Source: CBFDBF01 sp050287725 (lineage in GTDB: Bacteria > Pseudomonadota > Gammaproteobacteria > Chromatiales > Chromatiaceae). From it: a DNA stretch of 64,000 nt. Each line of letters opens with the position of its first letter. Position 1 is the stretch's first letter. The position numbers and the translations under genes are program-made. Where the stretch lies: positions 1-64,000 of the forward strand of contig JBNKCL010000091.1 in the NCBI GenBank assembly GCA_050287725.1, written 5' to 3'. The notes beneath the pieces were generated by a model, which saw nothing but the letters and a program-made list of their open reading frames with translations, had not been told where the DNA came from and did not search any database. Of this stretch, positions 25,065-32,693 are shown one piece after another.

Positions 25065-25853
25065 TTACCCAAATCTTCCCTCGACATAATCGCGGGTGCG
25101 CTGGTCTTGTTCCTTGCCGGTGAACAGCGCCTCGGTCTCTCCGATCTCCACGCATTCACCGCTCAGAAAGAAGGCGGTACGGTCGGCCAGGCGCCGTGCC
25201 TGTTGCACCAGGTTGGTGACCAGAATGATCGTCATCTCGTTGCGCAGTTCCCGTAATACATCCTCGATGCGCATGGTAGTGACCGGATCCACCGCGATCG
25301 AGAATTCATCCAGCATCAACACTTCCGGCTGCTGTGACAGGGCGCGTGCGATGGTCAGGCGTTGCTGCTGGCCGCCGGAGAGCAGGCTGCCCAGGGAAGA
25401 GAGCCGATCTTTTACCTCATCCCATAACGCCGCCCGGGTCAGGCAGCGTTCGACGATCACGTCCAACTCCGCTTTTTGCTTGATGCCCGCCAGGCGGGGT
25501 GCCAGCGCCACGTTGTCATAGATGGAGAGAGGTAATCCTACCGGCAGCGGAAAGACCACCCCGATGCGGCTGCGAAGCGCATAGATATTCTTCAGCCGGT
25601 GGATGTCATGCCCATCGAAGGTGATTTTGCCCGATACCTGCATGTGGTGGTCGAACAGATCCATCCGATTCAGCGATTTCAAAAACGAGGTTTTGCCGGC
25701 GTTGGCGGGTCCGATAATACCGAAGATCTCATGCTCTCGAATCTCCAGGCTGATAGGAGCGAGCGCCGTATGGTTGCCGTAGCGAATGGAGAGATCGTGT
25801 ACCTCGATCTTGGCCGGCCGGTTATCGCTCACGGTAGCTGCGTTGGTTACCAT
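25065..25853 (-). CDS. Second PstB-family ATPase, PstB2 (lost Q- and H-loop residues)
   Basis: 262 residues. The ABC signature is canonical (LLSGGQQQRL, 157-166) and the end DYVEGRFG is PstB-like. The Walker A loop is GPANAGKT (48-55), which keeps GxxxxGKT but not the family sequence GPSGCGKS. The Q-loop Gln is Pro (VVFPLPVGLP), Walker B is LMLDEF rather than DEP, and the H-loop His is Asn (LVTNLVQQAR). Together with PstB1 it could form one good ATP site (PstB1 Walker motifs with this signature) and one poor site. It overlaps pstA by 7 bases and is 55 bases before pstB1. Confidence 0.9.
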   Translation of the reverse strand: MVTNAATVSDNRPAKIEVHDLSIRYGNHTALAPISLEIREHEIFGIIGPANAGKTSFLKSLNRMDLFDHHMQVSGKITFDGHDIHRLKNIYALRSRIGVVFPLPVGLPLSIYDNVALAPRLAGIKQKAELDVIVERCLTRAALWDEVKDRLSSLGSLLSGGQQQRLTIARALSQQPEVLMLDEFSIAVDPVTTMRIEDVLRELRNEMTIILVTNLVQQARRLADRTAFFLSGECVEIGETEALFTGKEQDQRTRDYVEGRFG

Positions 25854-26716
25854 TTCTTCTTTCTCCGCAGATGCATCCGCACCGCGATGGAGAGGCCGTT
25901 CATCATCAGCACGATGGAGATCAAAACCAGTGCCACCCCGTACGGCAACGCTTCCGGCACCCCGGGTACCTGGGTGGAAATCACGAACAGATGCAGTGAC
26001 AGGGCCATGGTCTGATCGAATATTCCCTGCGGCAGCATGGGCAGAAAGAAAGCGGCGCCGGTAAACATGATCGGCGCGGTTTCACCGGCGGTGCGAGAGA
26101 CCTCCAGGATAATACCGGTGAGGATGCCGCTGACCGCGTTGGGCAGCACCACCCGGCGAATGGTCTGCCAGCGGGTGGCGCCCATGTTCCAGCACGCCTC
26201 GCGGAACGAGTGCGGAACCGCTTGCAGCGACTCCCTGGTGGAAACGATCACCACCGGCAGGGTCATGATGGCGAGGGTCAGGCTGGCCGCCAGGATGCTG
26301 GTCCCGAAACCGAAAAAGATGACAAAGGCACCCACTCCGAACAGCGCATGAACGATGGATGGGACTCCCGCCAGATTGATGATGGCGAGGTTGATGGCGC
26401 GGGTAAACCAGTTGTCGGGGGCGTATTCACTCAAATAGATGGCGGCCGCCACTCCCAGTGGCACCGATGCCAGCAGCGCTACGCTCACCAACCAGATGGT
26501 TCCGAGCAGGGCCGGAAAGATACCGCCCGCGGTCATGCCGTCGGTGGGGCTGGTGAAGAGAAAGTCGATGGAGATGATCGGGCCGCCTTTGTAGATCAGG
26601 GTGCCGAGAATGATGAGCACCGGGGCGATCAACAGGCAGGTCATCAGCAGGAACAGGGTGCGGAACAGTCCTTCCAACCGTCGGTTTCGAACATTGAGTT
26701 CTGTTGAAGCGAACAT
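25847..26716 (-). CDS. pstA: Phosphate ABC transporter permease PstA
   Basis: 289 residues with six membrane spans. It has the binding-protein-dependent permease EAA-like loop (HSFREACWNMGATRWQTIRR, followed by VVLPNAVSGILTGIILEVSR), which contacts the ATPases. It pairs with PstC in the inner membrane. Its 3' end overlaps the pstB2 start by 7 bases, so translation is coupled. Confidence 0.95.
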   Translation of the reverse strand: MFASTELNVRNRRLEGLFRTLFLLMTCLLIAPVLIILGTLIYKGGPIISIDFLFTSPTDGMTAGGIFPALLGTIWLVSVALLASVPLGVAAAIYLSEYAPDNWFTRAINLAIINLAGVPSIVHALFGVGAFVIFFGFGTSILAASLTLAIMTLPVVIVSTRESLQAVPHSFREACWNMGATRWQTIRRVVLPNAVSGILTGIILEVSRTAGETAPIMFTGAAFFLPMLPQGIFDQTMALSLHLFVISTQVPGVPEALPYGVALVLISIVLMMNGLSIAVRMHLRRKKKW

Positions 26717-26780
26717 TTTGATAGCTCTACCGTTTACTAGTTTTTCATCGCGAAGGAAATAGTGGTCACAGACAATCCGA

Positions 26781-27710
26781 TTATCCCTTCCGGATACCGC
26801 GAACGATGAGGTCCGCGGTCAGGTTGATGAGGAAGGTGATCAGGAACAAAAAGATTCCGATCGTGAACAGGGCGCTGTAGTGGTCGGAACCGACTGCCGC
26901 CTCACCCAATTCCGATGCGATGGTGGCAGTCAAGGCCCGGACCGAATCAAAGATGCTGGTGGGGATATTGACCGAATGGCCGGTCGCCATCAGCACCGCC
27001 ATGGTTTCGCCGAAGCCGCGACCCACACCCAGCAGCACGGCGCCCAACAGGCCGTTCTTGGCGGCCGGGAATACCACTTTCGCGATCACCTGCCAGCGGG
27101 TGGCGCCCAACGCCTCGGCCGCTTCGCGGTAGCGTTCCGGAACCGCCTTCAGTGCATCCTCGGCGATCGAGGTCATGATCGGGGCTGCCATCAGCCCCAG
27201 GATCACTCCCGCATTCAGGACGTTGAGCCCTACCGGCACGTCGAAGGTCTTGATGATCAGCGGGTTCATGATGGAGAGTCCGATAAACCCCCAGACTACG
27301 GACGGGATGGCTGCCAGCAGTTCCACCAGCACCTTCAGGTACTCACGGGTGCGGCCGCCGGCGAACTCCCCGATATACACGGCGGCGCCCAGGGAGAAGG
27401 GGATGGCGATCAGCATGGCCAGACCGGTAACGCTGGCGGTACCTGCGATCATGGCCAGAATGCCGTACTCGGGGGCGTCCTCGTCGCTGGGCGACCAGTA
27501 GGGTGAGGTGAAGAATTCCTTGAGGTCCAGGGTATGGAGCGTGAAGCCGATCCCCTCTTTGGTGATAAAGACGAAGATTCCGATGATAAAGATAACGGCG
27601 GAGATACCGCCGATAAACATCAGGAGTTGCGCCAGACGATCGAAAAACCAGGCCAGGTCCCGGCGATCGAAGTCGGCACGCTTGTTTGCGGTTACCGCAG
27701 GTTCTGACAT
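26781..27710 (-). CDS. pstC: Phosphate ABC transporter permease PstC
   Basis: 309 residues with six spans. The permease coupling loop is YREAAEALGATRWQVIAKVV, and TMAVLMATGHSVNIPTSIFD is a typical PstC segment. It is the partner of PstA and starts 1 base after the phoU-like stop, within the same operon. Confidence 0.95.
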   Translation of the reverse strand: MSEPAVTANKRADFDRRDLAWFFDRLAQLLMFIGGISAVIFIIGIFVFITKEGIGFTLHTLDLKEFFTSPYWSPSDEDAPEYGILAMIAGTASVTGLAMLIAIPFSLGAAVYIGEFAGGRTREYLKVLVELLAAIPSVVWGFIGLSIMNPLIIKTFDVPVGLNVLNAGVILGLMAAPIMTSIAEDALKAVPERYREAAEALGATRWQVIAKVVFPAAKNGLLGAVLLGVGRGFGETMAVLMATGHSVNIPTSIFDSVRALTATIASELGEAAVGSDHYSALFTIGIFLFLITFLINLTADLIVRGIRKG

Positions 27711-27711
27711 C

Positions 27712-28797
27712 TCAATCGGCCCCTTCTCCGCGCAGCAACTCCATCAGGTGACGGATGTGGTAGGAGAGTTCGCGGTACACCTCTTCGTAGCGGTCGGTCG
27801 CCTGGTTCTCCGGCATGTCGCTGAGCGGAGTGCCGAGTTTCCACTCCAAACCGGTGGTGTGGAACGGCAGGGTTTCGAAGTAGGACTCGATCGGTCCATC
27901 GAGGCTGACGATGACATGGAACTCCGAAAGTTCCTGGGCGGTATAGTTGAGCGGCTTGGGTTGCGCCCGCGACAGATCCAGGCCGCGCTGGTCCAGGAAT
28001 TCAACCAATTCCTGGTCCACTTGGGCGGCCGGTTGTCGGCCGCCGCTGCCATAGCGGCCGCTGTTGGGGTAACTCTTGCGGGCGATCGCCTCCGCCATCT
28101 GGCTGAGGCGGCTGTTCTCCCGGTCTACGAACAGGATGTTATAGACCTTGATCGCCTTGGTTTCGCCGGTGATGGCGAAGATGGTCTCTTCGCAAATGTT
28201 TTTTGCCTGATCCGCCACCCGTTTCATCTGAGTGAGGGCGGCAAACACAGCGAACATCTCTTTGATGTCGCTTGTGAATTCTTCGTTCATCAGAGCGGTA
28301 TAGATACCGCCCAAGGTGGTTTGCAAGTGGGCCGGAAGCTGGCTGGCGGCCTTGGCCATATCGGCGCTGCCTTCATAAAAGGCGGTCAGGGCCTGATGCA
28401 GGATCCGTTTGGCTTCGTCGGCGATGGATTCCATCTCCTGCGCCATCACCCCGCCGGGAGGTGACTTGAACTGCAAGGACTCCCGGCTGATGGTGACTGC
28501 GTAATCCCCGATCCTTTCAAGTTCGATGTTGATCCGGATGATGGAGGAGATCATGCGCAAGTGTCCGGCGCTCGGAAGGTGGCGGGCGATAAAGCCATGG
28601 CATAGCCGATCGATCTCCCGCATCTTGCGGTTGATCGGGTGATCCGCCAGTACGGTGTTGTTTGCCAGCGACCGATTGCCGGTCAGCAGGGCGTGTACCG
28701 CATTGGCCAGAGCCTGTTCCGTCATCTCGCCCATGGCGCCGATCTGATCCCGGATATGGGCCAGATCTTCCTGCAGTCGTTTTTCGTAGAGTGGCAT
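27712..28797 (-). CDS. phoU: PhoU fused to an inactive low-molecular-weight phosphatase-like domain
   Basis: 361 residues, about 120 longer than usual PhoU. Residues 1-215 are PhoU: two three-helix repeats with metal-binding motifs RIGDYA (95-100) and RVADQAKN (193-200). Residues about 218-310 look like a low-molecular-weight protein-tyrosine phosphatase or ArsC-type domain (KVYNILFVDRENSRLSQMAE). The family loop is VCxxNSxRS; here the nucleophile Cys is Asp225 and the loop Arg is Leu231, so catalysis should be lost. PhoU links Pst activity to PhoR inhibition. The extra domain may sense a ligand or bind a partner (inference). Unusually it lies between pstS and pstC. Confidence 0.88.
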   Translation of the reverse strand: MPLYEKRLQEDLAHIRDQIGAMGEMTEQALANAVHALLTGNRSLANNTVLADHPINRKMREIDRLCHGFIARHLPSAGHLRMISSIIRINIELERIGDYAVTISRESLQFKSPPGGVMAQEMESIADEAKRILHQALTAFYEGSADMAKAASQLPAHLQTTLGGIYTALMNEEFTSDIKEMFAVFAALTQMKRVADQAKNICEETIFAITGETKAIKVYNILFVDRENSRLSQMAEAIARKSYPNSGRYGSGGRQPAAQVDQELVEFLDQRGLDLSRAQPKPLNYTAQELSEFHVIVSLDGPIESYFETLPFHTTGLEWKLGTPLSDMPENQATDRYEEVYRELSYHIRHLMELLRGEGAD

Positions 28798-28850
28798 AGC
28801 GGTGAGCCTCTATCGTGTGTTACGCAATAGGTCCCGTAGAGAAACGGAAA

Positions 28851-28897
28851 CCGCGAAGAATACAAAGAAAGCTTAGCGTCCTTTGCGTTCTTCGCGG
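28851..28897 (-). terminator. Hairpin between pstS and phoU
   Basis: CCGCGAAGAA (28851-28860) pairs with TTCTTCGCGG (28888-28897), and an inner CAAAG/CTTTG pair extends the stem. It lies after the pstS stop. In operons of this kind such hairpins leave more of the binding-protein mRNA than of the permease mRNA, by partial termination or 3'-end protection. Confidence 0.6.
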
Positions 28898-28906
28898 CGG
28901 ATTATT

Positions 28907-29776
28907 TTACTTACATTGAACGGCGTGTACCGGAGCATATCCTTTGTTCAGGATGATGCACTGGCCTTCATCGCTCAACACCCAGTTCAGATAGGCCGCG
29001 ATTTCGCCGGTCGGTTTTCCGTTGGTATACATGAACAGCGGGCGGGCGACGGGGTAGCTGCCGTCACTGGCGGTAGCGACGCTCGGCAGTACGCAGGGCT
29101 TGCCGTCCTTCGCTATACAGACCTTCGTGACTTCGTCGGTGGCATAGGCCAGGCCGCTGTAACCGATGGCGCAGGGTGTTTTCGCCACCAGATCCACCAC
29201 GTCCTTGGAACCGTTCATATCCAGGGTGCCCTGGCGATACTTACCTTTCTTTCCCAGGATCTCTTCCTTGAAATAGGCATAGGTGCCGGAGTTGTTCTGC
29301 CGGCCCACCACTACGATCTGTCCGTCCGAGCAACCCGGCACCGTGATACCGAGATCGGACCAGTTCCGGGCCTTGCCGTCGCGTCCGAAGATCTCCGCCA
29401 ACTGTGTTTCGGACAGGGTCTTTGCCGGGTTGTCCTTATGGATGAAGACCGCCAGCGCGTCGTACCCGACCACATGCTGGACCGGCTCCTGGCCGTGTTT
29501 TTCCGCCAACTGGATCTCTTTGTCCTTCATTGCGCGGCTGGCGTTGGCGATATCCACGGTACCGTTGATCATGGCTGCGATACCGGTGCCGGAACCGCCG
29601 CCGGAAACGGCAACGGCTACATTCGGGTTCACTTTCTGGTAGGCTTCCGCCCAGGCCTGTGCCACATTTACCAGGGTATCCGAGCCCTTATTCTGAATAG
29701 TGGTTGCGGCGTTGGTAGTTGCCGAAAAGAGCATGACGGCAAGAGCGAACGGGGCAACAATGAATTTCTTGGACAT
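28907..29776 (-). CDS. pstS: Periplasmic phosphate-binding protein PstS
   Basis: 289 residues with a Sec signal peptide (KFIVAPFALAVMLFSATTNA, cut after the Ala pair). The mature part begins TTIQNKGSDTLVNVAQAW; GSDT and SGGGSGTGIAAMINGTVDIA are the phosphate-binding loops of the family. It is the shorter PstS type, not the Escherichia coli-like form. The ATG follows AGGGAGAA. First gene of the pst operon, read leftward from the Pho box at 29843-29860. Confidence 0.95.
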   Translation of the reverse strand: MSKKFIVAPFALAVMLFSATTNAATTIQNKGSDTLVNVAQAWAEAYQKVNPNVAVAVSGGGSGTGIAAMINGTVDIANASRAMKDKEIQLAEKHGQEPVQHVVGYDALAVFIHKDNPAKTLSETQLAEIFGRDGKARNWSDLGITVPGCSDGQIVVVGRQNNSGTYAYFKEEILGKKGKYRQGTLDMNGSKDVVDLVAKTPCAIGYSGLAYATDEVTKVCIAKDGKPCVLPSVATASDGSYPVARPLFMYTNGKPTGEIAAYLNWVLSDEGQCIILNKGYAPVHAVQCK

Positions 29777-29842
29777 GGGTTTCTCCCTAAGGATTAGGTT
29801 TTCTCGCTTCGATAATCTCGTGGCGCAGAATACTAAGGTTTT

Positions 29843-29860
29843 ATGACACTTCTATGACAC
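29843..29860 (-). promoter_or_regulatory. Pho box upstream of pstS
   Basis: On the minus strand two direct repeats GTGTCAT are separated by AGAA (18 bases), matching the PhoB consensus CTGTCAT-N4-CTGTCAT except at one position in each half. A -10 (TAGTAT, plus-strand 29829-29834) follows 8 bases after the box, as expected when PhoB substitutes for the -35. A lone TTGTCAT lies at 29864-29870 on the other strand, towards the divergent kinase gene. Confidence 0.85.
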
Positions 29861-29937
29861 TCTTTGTCATAGTCGGTTTTTTCTGGAAATATTTACTATA
29901 TTCAATAAATTAAGATGAGATCGCGTCGGGTGAAAAG

Positions 29938-31119
29938 ATGGGAAAGATCCTGATAAAAGAGGTTCCCGGGAATCGGGTGGTGCCCTTCCTGCGGGGGATT
30001 CTGACACACTCCCTGCAGGAGGCCGGCCTGGGCTTCGACGACGCCTATCGGGTTGCCTCCGAGATTCGCGCCAAGCTGGGCCGTGGCAGCGATGACCGGG
30101 AGCTCACCAGCGGCGAACTGCGCGAGCTGGTGGGAGAGTATTTGCAGAAGGAGTTCGGCAAGGAGACGGCCAAGCGCTATATCGCGCGGGCGGCCCCTCC
30201 GGCGACCATCTATGTCACTACCGAGGACGGCCGAAGGAGCGCCTTCTCCCGCGGGTTGCATCAGCATTTCCTGGAGCCCTGCTGTCTCTCCAAAGAGGCC
30301 TCCGCGGTGATCACCGGCAGGGTGTACGAAGAACTGCTGCTGCGTCGGGTTCGGGAGATCTCTTCACAGGAGGTGCGGGCCATCACCAGCCGTTTCCTGA
30401 TGGAAGAGATCGATGCCGATACCGCCCGGCGCTATCTGAAATGGACCAGTTTTTTCCGTAGCAATCGCCCCCTGCTGGTTTTGATCGGAGGTACCCCGGG
30501 GTGCGGCAAGAGCACAGTCGCCACCGAGCTGGCGCACCGGCTGGATATCGTTCGCATCCAGTCCACCGACATGTTGCGGGAGGTGATGCGCATGATGATG
30601 CCGGAACGCCTGTTGCCGGTATTGCACACCTCGTCGTTTTGCGCCTGGGAGGTGCTGCCGCAGGGAGGGATGCATCAGCCGGAACTGGATGAGGTGCTGA
30701 CCAGCGGTTACCAGACCCAGGCAGAGATCGTGTCGGTGGCCTGCGAAGCGGCGATTCAGCGGGCGTTGACCGAGCGGGTTTCCTTGATCCTGGAGGGGGT
30801 GCATGTCTATCCGCCCCTGTTAAAACGGATGCCGCCGCCCGAGGATGCGGTGATCGTCCCGATCATGCTGGGGGTTCTGAACCCGGACGAACTGCGGGTG
30901 CGTCTCAAAGGGCGGGGGAAACAGATCCCCGGCCGGCGCAGTAAACGCTATCTGAACTATTTCGACAGTATCTGGCGCCTGCAATCCTTCCTGTTGTCCG
31001 AGGCCGACAAAGGGGGCATCCCCATCATTCTCAATGACGATCGGGAGATTGCGATCCAGGAGGTAATGCGGACCATCATCGATCGCTTACCGGATGAGAC
31101 GGTGCAGGAGGGGGCGTGA
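29938..31119 (+). CDS. 2-phosphoglycerate kinase-like P-loop protein
   Basis: 393 residues. The first 175 residues contain two ATP-cone-like segments (about 1-88 and 91-172; for example VPFLRGILTHSLQEAGLGFD and SAFSRGLHQHFLEPCCLSKE). A kinase domain follows with P-loop GGTPGCGKST (184-193) and later base-binding and lid residues (LKGRGKQIPGRRSKRYLNYF). This architecture fits the archaeal 2-phosphoglycerate kinases that make 2,3-bisphosphoglycerate with ATP, the step before cyclic 2,3-diphosphoglycerate. It is divergent from pstS across the Pho box and 51 bases before a phosphoglycerate mutase. The substrate is inferred from family and neighbour. Confidence 0.78.
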   Translation: MGKILIKEVPGNRVVPFLRGILTHSLQEAGLGFDDAYRVASEIRAKLGRGSDDRELTSGELRELVGEYLQKEFGKETAKRYIARAAPPATIYVTTEDGRRSAFSRGLHQHFLEPCCLSKEASAVITGRVYEELLLRRVREISSQEVRAITSRFLMEEIDADTARRYLKWTSFFRSNRPLLVLIGGTPGCGKSTVATELAHRLDIVRIQSTDMLREVMRMMMPERLLPVLHTSSFCAWEVLPQGGMHQPELDEVLTSGYQTQAEIVSVACEAAIQRALTERVSLILEGVHVYPPLLKRMPPPEDAVIVPIMLGVLNPDELRVRLKGRGKQIPGRRSKRYLNYFDSIWRLQSFLLSEADKGGIPIILNDDREIAIQEVMRTIIDRLPDETVQEGA

Positions 31120-31170
31120 GACGAAGGAACGGTCTATGTGATAGCGCTTCCGGCAACAGGGAGGTGTGAC

Positions 31171-32445
31171 GTGTCGCTGATTCGCAAAGCGGTGGTGGTG
31201 ATTCTGGACGGGCTCGGCGACCGGCCGTGCCGGACCCTGGGCGGTGCCACGCCGCTGGAGGCGGCGGCGATTCCCAACCTGGACCGTCTGGCGGAAACGG
31301 GGCTCGCAGGTCTTATGGACCCCCTCTTTCCCGGGGTCGCCGTCGGCACCCACACCGGCACGGCGCTGTTGTTGGGTCTTCCGGTGCGGGAGGTGCCGCT
31401 GTTGGCCAGGGGGCCGGTGGAGGCGGCGGGGATTGGGGTGCCGCTCCGCTCAGGAGATATCGCAATCCGTTGTAACTTCGCTACATTGCAGGATATCGAA
31501 GGGGCGTTGGTGGTGCTGGATCGGCGTGCCGGGAGGATCAGCGCGGGTACCGAAGAGTTGGCGGCACTGCTTCAGGACGTCGATCTTGGGAACGGGATTC
31601 GGGCGTCCCTCTATCCGGCCACCCAGCATCGGGCGGTGTTGCGTCTGTCCGGTTCCAACCTTTCGGCGGCGATCAGCGATACCGATCCTGACAACAGCAG
31701 GAGCCCCATGCCGGTATTGACCAGCCAGGCGCTGGTTCCGGAGGACGAGCGGGCGGCATTGACGGCGGAAGCGGTGAACCGGTTTCTACAGGTGGCCCAC
31801 AAGCGGCTGCGGGACGCGGAGGTGAACCGGATCCGGCGACGACAGGGATTGCCGCCTGCGGATGGCGTCATAACCCGCGGGGCCGGCAAACTGGAGCCCC
31901 TTCACTCCCTGATCAACCGTTTCGGACTGAAGGCGGCGGTGGTGGCGGCGGAGGACACCGTGGTTGGGCTGGCGCGACTGTTTGGGTACCACGCAGTGCA
32001 ACACCCTTCGTTCACCGCTTTGCCCGATACGGATCTGGCGGCCAAGGTGGCCGCCGCCAAAGGGGCGTTGGGAACCCATGATTTGGTGTTTCTGCATGTG
32101 AAAGGGGCCGACATCTCGGCCCATGACCGGCGACCGGACGAGAAACAGGCGCTGTTGGAGCGGTTTGACCGGGAGTTGGGACCGTTTCTTGGCCAGGGGT
32201 ATGTGATTGCGGTAACCGGCGATCACTCTACGGATTCCAACAGCGGTTGCCATTGCGGAGATCCGGTTCCGGCTTTGCTGCATGATCCGGAAGGACGGCG
32301 GGATTTTTGTTCGCAATTCAGCGAGTCCGGTTGCCTCCACGGCGGGATGGGTAGAGTAACCGCTACCGGTTTCCTGGTAACCGTACTGGATGCCATGGGG
32401 GCGTTACCGCAGTTTAAGGAGAGCGATTTTTCGCAGTTCTTCTGA
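31171..32445 (+). CDS. apgM: Archaeal-type cofactor-independent phosphoglycerate mutase
   Basis: 424 residues from the GTG at 31171, placed 5 bases after GGAGGT. It belongs to the alkaline-phosphatase superfamily. The N-terminal metal motif is VVVILDGLGDRPCRTLGGAT, the middle motif VKGADISAHD and the C-terminal HSTDSNSGCHCGDPVPALLH, then GCLHGGMGRVTATGF. Archaeal enzymes have GSD at the nucleophile; here the aligned residues are GTHTGT, so Thr60 replaces the Ser. It would interconvert 3- and 2-phosphoglycerate. Pairing with a 2-phosphoglycerate kinase suggests a 2,3-bisphosphoglycerate branch. Related enzymes act on phosphonates, so substrate is not certain. Confidence 0.78.
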   Translation: MSLIRKAVVVILDGLGDRPCRTLGGATPLEAAAIPNLDRLAETGLAGLMDPLFPGVAVGTHTGTALLLGLPVREVPLLARGPVEAAGIGVPLRSGDIAIRCNFATLQDIEGALVVLDRRAGRISAGTEELAALLQDVDLGNGIRASLYPATQHRAVLRLSGSNLSAAISDTDPDNSRSPMPVLTSQALVPEDERAALTAEAVNRFLQVAHKRLRDAEVNRIRRRQGLPPADGVITRGAGKLEPLHSLINRFGLKAAVVAAEDTVVGLARLFGYHAVQHPSFTALPDTDLAAKVAAAKGALGTHDLVFLHVKGADISAHDRRPDEKQALLERFDRELGPFLGQGYVIAVTGDHSTDSNSGCHCGDPVPALLHDPEGRRDFCSQFSESGCLHGGMGRVTATGFLVTVLDAMGALPQFKESDFSQFF

Positions 32446-32637
32446 CGGCCGCCACGGCTGTTGTATTCCGGGGTTCACCCAACGCCCGGATCGATTTTCA
32501 TTTATTTATTAATGGTTTATCCCGTGATGCGGGGACGCCTGCGGGGCGCTTCCCCGGGTTTTCGGCGCTCCGTATGATCAGATCGTCCTTCCGGTTCCCC
32601 TGCTTTTTCGCATTCTGTATCAACCCCCGGCCGATGC

Positions 32638-32643
32638 TATGAT
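32638..32643 (+). promoter_or_regulatory. Extended -10 upstream of the pit-type permease
   Basis: TATGAT preceded by TGC gives an extended -10 (TGCTATGAT), 50 bases before the chosen start. No clear -35 is present. A TTGACA at 32652-32657 lies inside the leader and has no matching -10. Confidence 0.4.
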
Positions 32644-32693
32644 GGCGCTTTTGACAGTTTTGTTACGGCCTCGGCCGGCGGGGATACATAGGC

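Noticed and set aside
32652..32675. Pho box upstream of the PiT permease
   Set aside because: Only one half-site-like TTGACAG is present; the second copy at 11-base spacing is missing.
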